Below, in pieces: positions 43,570-55,014 of a stretch of 64,000 nucleotides of DNA. Below the pieces are notes generated by a model that saw nothing but the letters and a program-made list of their open reading frames with translations, was not told the DNA's origin and made no database searches. The stretch is taken from the NCBI GenBank assembly GCA_033439255.1, contig CM065881.1, forward strand, positions 1,364,001 to 1,428,000, written 5' to 3'. This DNA comes from Hericium rajendrae (lineage: Eukaryota; Basidiomycota; Agaricomycetes; Russulales; Hericiaceae). Each line of letters starts with the position of its first letter. Position 1 is the stretch's first letter. The position numbers were made by a program, and so were the translations under genes.

Positions 43570-45505
43570 TCATAGCATCAAGTATGTCGAGTGAGGAATC
43601 TGGAAGTTCTCATCGAGGACACGCCCCGGATGCTGGGAAGAGACATTCACAGAATATCCACCATATATCGCTAGCCAGCTCTCCTTATAGGTGCAATCCT
43701 TCAGGATCAGACGCTGCAATGGCACGCCAAAAGTGCATCTTGCCTCCAGAACCTCCAAGAGCACCTCGTGGTACGTAGTCTCCCCAGCTGCTTTTCTAGA
43801 GGCCAAATTCATCGAGGTGAGTGTCAGACAGTCGAGCTCTGGGAACAGCAGTGGATGCTCTTGTTCTTCTTCGGCAGTCGAAGCACGCGACCTCTTGGCA
43901 GACGTCTTCGGACGGGGCGCTGGTAACGCTAGGGCCTCGATGAGTCCCACAATCCCTCCGTTCCTCGAGACCCTGCCGGCCTTCTTTCCCAAGCGGAGCT
44001 CCCGCACCGCTTTCATCGGCCCAAAGGCAACCTGGAATCCCTTCATCGTGAGCCTGTACAGCTCGTTGCCAGAGAGATCCAGGACCTCCACTTCGCCCAG
44101 ACACAGCTCGGTGAACAGACGCTGCAACGTCGCCGACCAGCGAACGTCCGGAGGCTGGTATGATAGCGATATCTTGCCCCTCTGATGCCCAAGTGAGCTC
44201 TTGCTGGCGGCTAGGAACTCGATCGTCTTGTTGCCATATTCTTTCGAGCAGTCGAGGGAAGCATATGTAAGTGGGTCGTATGGGTCGTCGATGGGCATGC
44301 TGAATGGCTTGAGCATCGGGATGACGTTGCGCAGGTCCTGACGAGGCCCGGTGAGGGACAGGCTCAGCCGCGCAGTGATAGGTAGGGCTGTCAGTCCGCT
44401 CATCAAGAAAACGCATTGAGCGGCTTCGCAGCGTAGGCGCATCCTGGATAGATGCGCCAACGGGACCAGGCGATGGCTTCGGGGCAAGCCATCGTCGAAT
44501 GTTGGATTCAGAACATTCTCCAGCGTGAGTATCTGGAGACGAGGCATGCGCTTGAGGACTCGCAGTATTTGAAGGACTGTGGGCAGGCGCGCTCCGTCGC
44601 TCTCTTTCTCGGGGAACGTGACCTTGAGAGTGGTCAAGTCTTGGAGATACGGGGCGTCCCAGGAGGCGAATGTCCAGTGGTGCAAGTATATGCTGCGCAA
44701 CCGTGGCGCTGCACCGCCAAACAGATCAGCTGGCAGCTGGCAGCCGTCAGACCACCATTCACGCCAGTCGGACAAAGACAGCGATTCGACAAGCGGCGCA
44801 GGGGAGGTGAGGTCCTTCACGAGTGAGAGTGAGTTTTCCTGATGGTAGCTATAGTTGTATAAATTCAAAGCCTTCAGACGCGCTAGACGACCTTGGCCCA
44901 GTATCCCGGCATAGACGGAATCATTCGTCTTCCCAGTTCGTCCGAAACAGACCTGAAGATTGAATGGCATATCCATGACCCGCGACACCATCTCCAGCGC
45001 CCAATTTGGGGAGATACTCGAGACGGTGCTCCAAAGTTGTGTCTGTGCAAGAGCTGCGTCTCTCCAAAGCCGGCATACATGTGTTACTCTGATCCAGCCG
45101 ATCACCGAATACGGCGGTTTAGGAGGTCGAGGGAGCAGAACGGAATAGCGGTCTTCTTTGCGGTCGTCATGCCAAACAGGCAGGTCACAGACAGCGAGGA
45201 AGGCGAAGACATTGAGCAGCACTTCAGGCGCAAGGAGGGATATGGAGGAGAGCCTGTTTCGACGTGCTTGCATTAGCGAGAAGGCGATATGCATGGCTTC
45301 TAGCTCCGTGTCGATGTGCTGACGAGCCGTGTCCATCACATCTATTGAGCTGAACGCCGTCACGCCGTCCGTCGTCAATAGTCGCCTCTGGGTACGAGAC
45401 ATCCAAAAGTCACTGTATGATTTCAGGCTGCTCAGATGCGACTCAATTGTCAATCTTTAGGACTCACCTCGCGATTTCACTCCCAGATGCTTCCATGGAC
45501 AACAT
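43570..45505 (-). CDS. F-box/LRR-type protein (tandem copy 2)
   Basis: Paralogue of the preceding F-box gene. A 38-nt first coding exon (MLSMEASGSEIAR) and GTGAGT donor join through an ATACAG acceptor to SDFWMSRTQRRL, matching SFWVASAQAR at the same place and phase in the neighbour. The coiled N-terminal helix (ARQHIDTELEAMHIAFSLMQ) and F-box (ISLLAPEVLLNVFAFLAVCD) precede GWIRVTHVCRLWRDAALAQT and leucine-rich repeats (LVESLSLSDWREWW, LRSIYLHHWTFASWDAPYLQ). It ends FQIPHSTYLML. An SCF substrate-receptor role follows from the family only. Divergence from its neighbour is high except in the F-box area, so the duplication is old. Confidence 0.82.
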
Positions 45506-46177
45506 GATGTTGTAGAGAAGAGGATCAGGCCGTCAGGGACGGGTTTTGAAGTGTGGTGGGTCTAACAGTGACCTCAGTGACGCGTTGACGCGTCCAGACT
45601 GTTGAAACGCCGGGCGTTCAGATTTCAGTGGATCTGTATGTAAAATGAATGCTTCGCGGAGCTTACTTACCTACCTATGCCACCCTGCCAATGCCGAGAT
45701 CGGGGAGTTTACAGTAAAGTTGTTCGTGGTATGCCGAGGATGAGTCGACTGGATGGAAATTAGGCAGGTAAGACCCCGCAAACGCGTACGCGGGTGGTAA
45801 ATAATGAGCCGGCATGACCAAAGGGAAATGAGGGCATATCAAATTCCGTCTCTTGCCTCTCAAGTACTTGCAGCATGAATGGTCGCACGGATGACGGAGC
45901 CCCAGACGAACACAGCGGGTATTTCGCAGTCAGTGCGACGATGATGGTAAACCAGCAGATCAATTCATAACGGCCACCTGCTCCGCCGCCGGTGCTGTTC
46001 TTGGGCGTTCCGCCGCAGGAATCTCGCACGACCAAACATGTTGCTCGCTGACTCTATGCGCAGCTTTCTTTTGCTCCTCATCACATCAAAGCTGGTCTGT
46101 CTGACGATCCCTCCCATCTTTGCGATACCGCTTATCAACGACAGTCCTCAGCTTAGCCAATAACCAGGTTCCTCGTA
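45506..46177. other. Divergent intergenic region
   Basis: About 670 bp between an F-box gene and the Zn2Cys6 factor. A minus-strand ORF at 45760-46035 has no family features and unlikely composition. Otherwise promoter sequence. Confidence 0.5.
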
Positions 46178-49100
46178 ATGAGCGCTGCACAATCCGACGC
46201 ATCGGCAGACCGAAATAGCGGTGATCCTACTTCCGCGTCCCGAGATCGGAAGTCAGGGTTGTCATGCGCAGAGTGTAGAAGGTATGTTCCCTCTTCTTTC
46301 AAGAAAGAAGGCTTAATCAAGCATTCGCATTAATGACTCTAGATCCAAGTTGAAGTGCGACAGGTGCGGTGCATTTAATATGCTGTAATGCCGATCAAGT
46401 TGAGACGATTCTCGCCTTAAGAGTGTTTCCTTGTCAATCATGCGTTCGTCGGGGTTGTGCTGCGATTTGCCCAGATGGTTTGCGAGCTTTCTCATAGCCT
46501 CCCAGAATATACGCTGAGCGGTGATAACACGGCAGGTACCCTGGCGGCTACCAAAGGAAACAAGTATGAATGAATGCTTAATTCTAATTCGCCGTCTCAC
46601 CGACCATTTTAGAGTCCTCATGGCACATGCTCAGAGACTGTCTGAGCAGGTTAAGTCCATGTCGGCACGCATCAAGGAGTTAGAGCTAGCTCTCGCCGAA
46701 AGCCAATCGCCAGGACTGCTGCACCCTTTGCTGCAGCCCTCAAGCGATAGTGGTTCGGTCAGGGAGGGGAGTCGGCACGAGTCTCCCGACGACCCCGACC
46801 TGGAAGGCCTGTCCGAAGTGATTGGTTCCTTGAGCATTGGCAACGACGGGAAGTCAAAGTACCACGGCGAGACAGCCGGTGTCGAGGTGACGAGGTTCCT
46901 TTTCGTGTAATTAATCATGGTTTTTGACCTTTTTCTTCTAGTATCTACGTTCCTTGATACCTGTGGGTGTTTTGTCTATCGAGGCATTCGTATACTGACT
47001 CCAAGCAGGACCCCGCGTCTACTAGACCGAGAACACGAGATCCCAAGTATCTTGGTCTGCCAGCCGACTTCATCGACTTGGTCCATGCGTTTCCGTTTGG
47101 CATACGTGAATGCCCTACTTCACTGTCAAGTTTCGCCACATTTGTTCCATCTTTGGAACGAACCAATCACCTAATCAGTCAATGGTATACGAACATGGCA
47201 TGGTTGTATGTTTTCTACGCCAGACTCATCAATATATACAAACATTCATTCTTTTTTTTGCAATAGATTTGACATCGTGCCCCAGGCCGAGTTCAAGACC
47301 GACATCCTCGACCATATTTACATGCCAGATGGTTCTATCTCACTCACTAACATCCATCCACACCGTCTCTGCATCTTCTTCCTCGAGCTTGCCGGAGGCG
47401 TATTTTGGGATGCGCATCCATCTGCTGGAATTTTGTCCGAGCAGTATCACGCACTTGCCCGCGCGGCTTTTTCCGTAGCCACCATCGTCAAGGAAGCATC
47501 CATTGCTACAGTGCAGGCGCTATACATGCACAGCGTCTTCGCATATCTTACCGACAGAACCAAAAACGAGGAGAGGTGGCTCATGAATGGCCTGACGGCC
47601 AAACTGGCTCAGACTGTACGTTCTCAGACTGTTTTTCGATTTCGCAGCCAACTCATACGGATGGACCATCTACAGATTGGACTGCGTAAGGATCTCTCGC
47701 TCGGTCCGGGATATAATAGGCTTATCTGTTCTATTCAGAGCGTGACAGCGCCAAATGGGGTTTGAGCCCTAATGAAGTTGAGAAGAGGCGCCATGTTTTC
47801 TGGGACTTTTTCACGTGGGAGACGTGGGTGGTGAGTGTCGTTTTCTCTTTCTGCGGGACCTTGTACATAACCTGGCCATTTCTCGATAGAGTCTTGTAAA
47901 CGGTCGACCCCCAACGCTCATCTTGGAGCATACGGATTGTCGCTTCCCACAAGATCGAGAGCCATTCGTCACTCTGTCGGGAGAAACTCATATTGGATGT
48001 ACGTCTTATTTTATTCTATTTTACTGGAAATGTCAATATTTATCGTGCACGTTTTTTAATGCCGAAATTTGCGATCTCCACAGGGCATTCATGGAAACAT
48101 CGATTTGCTGCTGAGTGCCTGGCAGGAGTTGCTCATCGCACTTTTCTGGTCCAACGTCCTTCCTACGCGTATCTACTCGATCTTCACAGGCGCATTCGTA
48201 CATTTTCTGTACCAATTGAACTCCAATGTCCAATTGAAGGAGCCGATCCCGGCGCAGCGTGGAGTTCTGACCCCATACTTGCGATGCAGCAATGTTGCCT
48301 CATGTGTCAACGCGAACCTCGTGAGCCCTAGCGTCGTGTTGACCGAGTGACACTACGCTGACACGCCTGCAGTGTTGATTTACACCCACCGCTCGTATCT
48401 CGCGCAGGCTCTCCGCGACTCGCCCGCAGACCCGCTTTCGCATAAATATGGACCATCGGTGTTGGCCGCGTATGAGGCCTCCAGGAACGTCCTTCAAGGC
48501 CTGAAGCAAGTGTATGCATTGCATCCAGAGCACACCAGTCGCATATGGTATTTCTGGACAGGCGCATTCTCCGCATGCGTACGTCGTCTGTCGAGCGTGT
48601 TCAATAGGCATTCCTCACTGTCATTGTCAGGTCATTATGGGCGTGATCGTGACCAGGAGTCCTGGTTGCTCTATAGCGCAGCGCGCCCTCTCCGAACTGG
48701 ATGAGTTGCGTACTCTCTTCGAGGAGGGATCCGCTCCATGTCGCCCACCAGGAACCGTTGTATGTCCATCTCCGGGCATTTCATCCTCCGATGCCTTTAA
48801 CTTCTTATGCCGTAGGCCGTGCTCAACAAGTTACAAAGACGGGCGTACACCACGTTCGTTGACTTTCACGCAAACCCCGATTTCGCGCGCAGCAACAAGG
48901 AGCGCGAAGAGGAGCTTTCCCACTGCGATGAGTTTGCGGTGATGGGCGGCACGCAGCAGATTATCAAAGAAGAGCCAGTGGCGGCGGGAATACCGCCGGA
49001 GGACCACGCGACCAATCCATTTGCTGTCCGCGGCGGTGAGGGCGGTCTCTCGTCAATGGCGGGCTTTGGCGGGGCATTCACTCCGTCTCCGTTCGGCGAG

Positions 49101-49523
49101 CCCAGCGTCGTTGGCTCTGCCGCCTTCATGGATCACTTCGGTACGATACCGGGAAAGAGGCCGAGCCAGGATCTGGGCGCGTCATCCTTCGTATCCTCGA
49201 GCATCGGCAGTCAGGGACTGTCGCAGGCCGAAGCGGACCGTCGGATTCTGGTCGAACAGGTGGATCTCACCCAGTTTTCGCCTCTTGCACCCATGGATTA
49301 TGGGACCGCACCTTCGCTTTTTCCCGGTGCACAGTCTCAGGCGCAGATGGGCCCATCATCTTTCACTTCCCAGCCTGTTGATATGCAATCGGATCAGCAG
49401 ATGTCTATGGATACTGTGTATCCGAGCCTGACACCATTGAACTTTCCGGCCGCGCCTAACAGTCATAGTCAGGACGATATGTGGTGGGACCTGGTGCAGG
49501 ACCTGGGATTGAACCACTCTTGA
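46178..49523 (+). CDS. Zn2Cys6 transcription factor with fungal-specific middle domain
   Basis: About ten or more exons. The zinc cluster is assembled across two introns: SGLSCAECRRSKLKCDR plus VFPCQSCVRRGCAAICPDG, giving the six-cysteine binuclear pattern. A dimerisation coiled coil follows (AQRLSEQVKSMSARIKELEL, ALAES). The fungal_trans middle domain is recognisable in HRLCIFFLELAGGVFWDAHP, TVQALYMHSVFAYLTDRTKN, AQTIGLHRDSAKWGLSPNEV and EKRRHVFWDFFTWETWVSLV. The C-terminal activation-type region is Ser/Gln/Pro-rich and ends MWWDLVQDLGLNHS, an acidic/hydrophobic patch typical of activation domains. Such factors bind CGG-type triplets in promoters. The target pathway is unknown. It converges on RPC4 with only 98 bp between stops. 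Confidence 0.88.
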
Positions 49524-49621
49524 CCATCGATATCGTTGTCGCCGGTTCTAGGCTGCTGTCCGTTTCTTACATTATTTTCGGATGTAGTTATTGTTTGAAT
49601 TAGATCTGTACTGTACTCCTC

Positions 49622-51233
49622 TCACGTAGTGTCCATCGTGATTAGCGTATCGTCCTCCAATTTAGTCATTTCCGCCAGGTCCGCTTGTGACATTGCAGAA
49701 AGCAACACGTCCAAGTCGGGGGTCGCGACAAAGCGACGGCTGACTTCGCCCAGGACGTTCAGGTTTTTGCTGTTCATGTCGACGTGGACAGCTTGTTGGA
49801 GGAATGAGGGCTGCGTCGCCGTGGACACCTGGATGTCACAACACTCAGTGCCCGACCCAGCAAACCGAAAAAGTGCGCTGCGTACATCCATGACTATACC
49901 GTTGGATAGGCGCATTTTGGCCGCACCGCTGCGATATATTTCGAGCTGGCCAATGATGCCGTCGACATGCTCTGGGGGCACGTCCTTGTCCACACTCTCT
50001 GGGCGAGCAGCGGTGCCTGGTGCCGGAGGCTTGGTGTCCGTAGTAAACGAGACGCGTTTTCCGTTTTCAGGCGCCTTTCCTTTCTCATCGGCACGGCTGG
50101 CATTGGGGGACGCGAATGCAGGCAGCGTCTCTGGGAACTGGAAAAAATAAAGGCGTTCATGATGCCCGCCAAGTTCCTATGAATAAGGTAGACATTAAAC
50201 TTGAGAAACGTAATCGAGATAGGTGGGAGCACCGTACCTCGTCTTCTTGTCCACGGATGGCGAAATCCTCTATGAGGTCTTCCATCTCCTCCCCGTCCTC
50301 ACTTTCACTCAAGTCGAGGGCATTAGCGAGATCGACTTCTGCTCCACCTTCCACTGGCGGCGTCTCACCGATCTCCATACTTATTTCCCGACCTAATGCA
50401 CCGAATATCCGCTGTATCAGACGCGGGCTCACATCAACCAATGTTCACATACCTTTGCCTTTCTCCACCTTCACCTCCGGCTCTTCTGTCTTCACTTTCC
50501 GCTTCGCCTTCCTATCCTTCGCACGTTCTCGCCTTAGACTCTCCGGCGCATTCCAATCCATCTCCCTGACATTATCGAGATCCACGATCTCGACGCCCTC
50601 ATCCGGCTCCGAATACACCTCCTCCTCCTCCTCTGCCTCCTTTTTTGTGCCCGTGCCTCCCGCCTCCCGCTCCCGCTTCAGCGCCGGAGGCGCAGTCCTC
50701 GTAAGACCAGCCCCATGCGCAGAGGCGGCGCCAGGACCCATGGGCACGATGGGCGCCGCGCTTGGCCGTGGTGTGCTCTTCCACGCAGACGACCCCGCGC
50801 GTGCAGGGCCCATGGCGAACGGCCCGCTGGCTGTCATTTCCGCCGCCGCCGGTCGCCCAGGCGCGGCGCCCCGCCCTCTTCCTCTCTCTCCGCGTCCGCG
50901 ACCCCGCCCCCGTCCTCTCTCCGACGCCGCGGGCACAGCACCAGCAGCGGGCTCCTGTTCAGATGTCAGCCATGACACATCTGCACCGTCCATCGCGTCT
51001 ATTACAAAGCGATCCATACCTGTTTTACATCTCTGGACGAGGTCTCAGCAAGGCAGGCCCCGAGCTAAGAAATGGGCAGCGACGTACTCCTTTTTCCGTC
51101 GCGCAGGGAGGGTGGGTACAAAGGACATTTTCTTGGTGCCCGCCCTCGTCGTGTCCGCCGGCTTCTTCGCGAGGCTGGCGATGGCCTTTGGCATGCCATT
51201 GGATCCAGATGGCTGGCCTTGTCCTTCAGACAT
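49622..51233 (-). CDS. RPC53: RNA polymerase III subunit RPC4 (RPC53 family)
   Basis: The N-terminal segment KKMSFVPTLPARRKKE matches the RPC4 family, then an Arg-Gly tract (ERGRGRGRGRGERGRGRG) and an acidic linker. The C-terminal RPC4 domain has VDGIIGQLEIYRSGAAKMRL, FLQQAVHVDMNSKNLNVLGE and VSRRFVATPDLDVLL. Together with RPC37 it forms the TFIIF-like subcomplex that governs Pol III initiation and termination. The stop is at 49622. The second-exon boundary around 51010-51090 is small and inferred (DVKQ exon), so that junction is less sure. It is divergent from the phosphoribosyltransferase gene. Confidence 0.85.
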
Positions 51234-51440
51234 GGCGTCGTATTTGCGTAGTAGAAGGATGTGCGAAACGCGGGTCTAAGGGGGCCTTGAGACTAAGGAG
51301 ACTCGCAGGATGTGCAGAGTCAAGGATGAGGACGCGCTCAAAACCAGAAATGAGTGCAGAAAACGGTGCACGTGACTTAGATATTTATCGAGGCTATCGC
51401 AGCGCTTAGCACTCTTCCTGTCAAATTTCCGTTTACCACC

Positions 51441-52585
51441 ATGGCCGATGCAGAGCATCTGCGGTATACCTACGATGAAGTCCACAATCTCATTAAAAGG
51501 AGCGCAGAGCAGATTGCTGAATTTCAGCCGGACATGCTCATAGCAATTGGTACGCCACCGATCACCATCTCGCGAATTTTGACTAACCAGTGTCGCCTGC
51601 AGGCGGAGGGTCAGTATCAGCGACTCAGCGATCCGTTCGTTGATGATTTGACGTCTTCATATAGAGGATTCTTCCCTGCACGAGTGCTTGTAAGTTTTGC
51701 CTTTGAAGAGCCTTCCGCCGAGCTGATACCATGGCGTCCTATAGCGTACATTCCTTAAGAATAAGGTCACTAAGAGGAACATCCCGATCTATGCCATCGG
51801 TCTTTCATTGTATGAATCACTTCCGGGCACGACTGCTGAGCAGCTCGGAAACGAAGTTGTTCGGACGCAGTGGCTGTAAGACGCGTTCTGCTTCACTCCC
51901 GAGGCAATGTCTCTCATATTTGCTCGTCTTTAAGCGGCCCCGAAACACAAAAGGTCTTGCTAGGTCGACGTGCATTAATTGTCGTAAGTGTGCTTACGAT
52001 TCTACTTTCTCTCGCAAAGATTTGACCATGCGTGGATAGGATGAGATCGATGACTCCCGCAAGACTCTGCAGTGCGTGCATGTGGTCTTCCCGCAATCCA
52101 TGCATTGACAAATCCTATCTTCTCAGGTACGCTCTTACCGAGTTGGAGAAGGACGTAGAGGGAGAGCTTCGCAGCCTTCCGGAGTCGGAACGCGAAGCGG
52201 TCCGGACCAAGTTTGCCGTGTTCGTCGTTGCGAACAAGTTGAAGCCGAAGCTCGGGGAGCTCCCTCCTGATGTACCGTGAGTTTCTGCCACACCTGCCCA
52301 TAACCTGATCGGGATGCCATCTCACGCGTGGCCGTATCGCTCCAGATACTACACAGGCGCAGTGGTGGACGACGTATGGTGAGTCAGCGATTGCGTGTGC
52401 CTGTGAGATCTCCGGGGCTGATTCTTGGGCATTAAGGCTCGATTTTCCATGGGAGGCAAGGTCAGTAACTTCGTTCACACGTGCAAACATCTCTCTTCGG
52501 GCATGGATACTCACACCTTTCTCTGTGCAGCGATATTGAAGAGCATAACGGACTTGCACAGAAAGCAAAAAACGCATCTTCATGA
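51441..52585 (+). CDS. HPT1: Hypoxanthine/xanthine phosphoribosyltransferase (HPT1/XPT1-like)
   Basis: About 205 residues spread over some eight exons. The N-terminus RYTYDEVHNLIKRSAEQIAE and FQPDMLIAIGGGGFFPARVL match yeast HPT1/XPT1. The PRPP-binding loop is ALIVDEIDDSRKTLHYALTE, with the two acidic residues before the small-residue turn. The end, VVDDVWLDFPWEARDIEEHN, carries the typical WxxFPWE-like signature. It salvages hypoxanthine, guanine or xanthine into nucleotides in the cytosol. Whether it prefers hypoxanthine/guanine or xanthine is not visible. One exon (LGPETQKVLLGRRALIV) is short and flanked by GTAAG donors, and the phases all agree. Confidence 0.88.
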
Positions 52586-53172
52586 AGCACATCTTGTGCA
52601 TGTTGTGCCTGGACGGATGTTAGAGTGTTAAGACATGTACGAAGTCGACAGCTTGTTACTATTATTGTTATGTTGTGAACTAGAAGTGTCAGTGCTTGTG
52701 AACTAAAACTGTTTGGATACAAAAAGGAAATACCACGCGTACCAGTGCCTCGTTCCCATCCTTTGTTATAAGAGAGATGAAGGGAGCTCACGACTGACGG
52801 CCTGACCCTGGACGCGGCAACTGCTGCAGCCTGCAGGGATTGGTCGCGGTCATTTCCGACGCCCATCGCGCCCCGACGGCCACCTCACCAAGCGCCGCCT
52901 CTCCTCCTCCCACGTCGCCATCGCCCTGCCTGCTGCTTTCCTGACGCGTAAGTGCAGTCTGAAGCCATCAGCAGCAAAAACAACCAGGACGCTGAAAGGC
53001 TGTAGCAGCAACTGCGCAACGACGGCGACCTTTTGCTTACACACATCCTCGAGATCCGCCGCGTCCAGGTCGCGCATCCGCCGCCCCTCCCCGCCTTTCC
53101 CGTCTTCTACTCTTCCTCATCTCGCCTTGCGGCCTCTTAAGTCCTGTTTGACGCGCAGCAGAAGGGTCAATT
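52586..53172. other. Intergenic region upstream of mitoferrin
   Basis: About 590 bp containing the 3' end of the phosphoribosyltransferase gene and the mitoferrin promoter and leader (CCCCTCCCCGCCTTTCCCGT). No clear GATA-type iron element was seen. No RNA gene found. Confidence 0.45.
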
Positions 53173-54509
53173 ATGGCTGACGAGCCTCAGCTTGAATATG
53201 AGGGTTTGTCGCCGAACGCTGGCCTAGGTGTACGTTCTGGACTGCGTCTCGCCGTCTAGTCCCCTCACTCATGGCGCCATTTTAGGTCAACATGATGGCT
53301 GGAGCCCTCGTAAGTTCTTTCACGAGGCCCGCTCGCTTTCCTTTCCTTGCAATGTCACCTGTCCTCTTGTCGTGCTGTCCGTCGATGCGCTGGGCAAATT
53401 TCGGAGATCATGGGCGCTGACGGTAATCCGGACAGGCTGGGATCACAGAACATTCGGTTATGTTCCCAATAGACAGCATTAAAGTAAGTTTCGCAAGATA
53501 AGATATTGTGCTGCAGGTTCTGATAGTGCGGCGTTTCGCTCAGACGCGAATGCAAGTATTCTCTGCATCGCCAGCTGCTGTGTACACTGGAATCGGCAAT
53601 GCATTCACTCGTATATCCTCGACGGAGGGCCTGCGAGTGTTATGGCGGGGCGTGTCGTCGGTCATTTTGGGTGCAGGCCCAGCACACGCGGTTCATTTCG
53701 GGACATACGAAGCGGTGAAAGATTTGACGGGCGGGAACCGACTGGGGAACCATAGCCAATGGTTATCTACATGTGCGTTGTCTTCTTGCATTCAATGCTC
53801 CAATTATGTGCACGAGACTCATTTGACTGACGCCATGGGGTTTTCTAGCTCTGGCGGGTGCCTGTGCAACTGTAGCAAGTGATGCCCTCATGAACCCTTT
53901 CGATGGTGCGTAATAGATTCTTGAGCGCGTGTCTGCCCTATTCCATACTCAATGTCGTCGCCAGTCATCAAGCAGCGAATGCAGGTCCACGAATCCGAAT
54001 TCCGCTCCATGTTCACCTGCGCGAAGACGGTCTTCCGAAACGAAGGCCTCTCCGCCTTCTACGTCTCCTACCCGACCACCCTCGCCATGAGCATCCCCTT
54101 CACGGCCGCGCAGTTCACCGTCTACGAGCAGATCAAGAAGGTCATGAACCCGACAGGGGAGTACTCGCCCGGCTCACATATGATTGCGGGAGGCGTCGCC
54201 GGCGCGGTCGCGGCCGCAGTCACCACACCACTGGACGTCGCCAAGACGCTCCTGCAGACGCGCGGAACGTCGGCGGACCGCGAGATTCGGCATTGTCGGG
54301 GCATGCTGCACGCGTTCAAGATTATATGGCAGCGGGATGGGTTCCGCGGCTTCGGCCGAGGTCTGACACCGCGCGTGGTGACCCATATGCCCAGCAATGC
54401 GTTATGCTGGCTGTCCTATGAGTTCTTCAGTATGTGGCTTCTCCCGTCCTGTTCTTCTGCGCGGTGCTGACTCGCACGGTCCACAGAGGCTACAATACGA
54501 GACGAGTAA
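53173..54509 (+). CDS. MRS4: Mitochondrial iron transporter, mitoferrin (MRS3/MRS4-like)
   Basis: A mitochondrial carrier of about 290 residues from six or so exons. The three carrier repeats show the signature PxDxxK: FPIDSIKTRMQ, NPFDVIKQRMQ and TPLDVAKTLLQTR. Mitoferrin-specific features are GAGPAHAVHFGTYEAVKD and the PFTAAQFTVYEQIKK helix. The protein starts MADEPQLEYEGLSPNAGLGV and ends FFKATIRDE. Mitoferrins carry Fe2+ across the inner membrane for heme and Fe-S cluster synthesis. The last exon is only a few codons (KATIRDE) after an intron with a CCACAG acceptor. It converges on an F-box gene 505 bp downstream. Confidence 0.9.
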
Positions 54510-55014
54510 TGTCGCTCCGCTCTATGTTGTCATGCCATGCTTTGTACAGAAAACTCTGTTGTCTCACGCCTGTGTCAGGTTAGACATGGTTCTCGGTATA
54601 CTTAGTTACAGTTTCCTTCCATCATATTTTGGTTTTCGGTCTGCACTTTAGGAGCACAGAGTAATAGTCGCAGCATCTCTCAATTGAGCGTCATCAGACA
54701 CACCCTCAGCCATATTTGGCTGTCCCACTCCCTTTGCTGTGACTACCGATAGTATCTGAGTTCCAGAGAATGTTTGCAGCTCTCGACGTTCTCGTATTCG
54801 GAATCAAATGTTACGCTGGTATAAATATGGAACCGGAGAGAAAACAACAAAACAGGATGGATCAGATCGAAAGCGCTATTCAAATCAGAGCAGGACGTAG
54901 ATAGGTGCAAATAATGTATAAGATAGCACGATAGCATGGAGGCGAGACCTGGACACGGGACAGTCAATATGCAGCAATGATAGCACCAAGAACAAATCGA
55001 ACCTTGGCATCTAA
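54510..55014. other. Convergent 3' region (mitoferrin and F-box gene)
   Basis: About 500 bp of AT-rich sequence between two stops. No coding or repeat signal. Confidence 0.5.

Noticed and set aside
45760-46035. 91-aa minus-strand ORF between F-box and Zn2Cys6 genes
   Set aside because: No family features, no splice context, unlikely composition.
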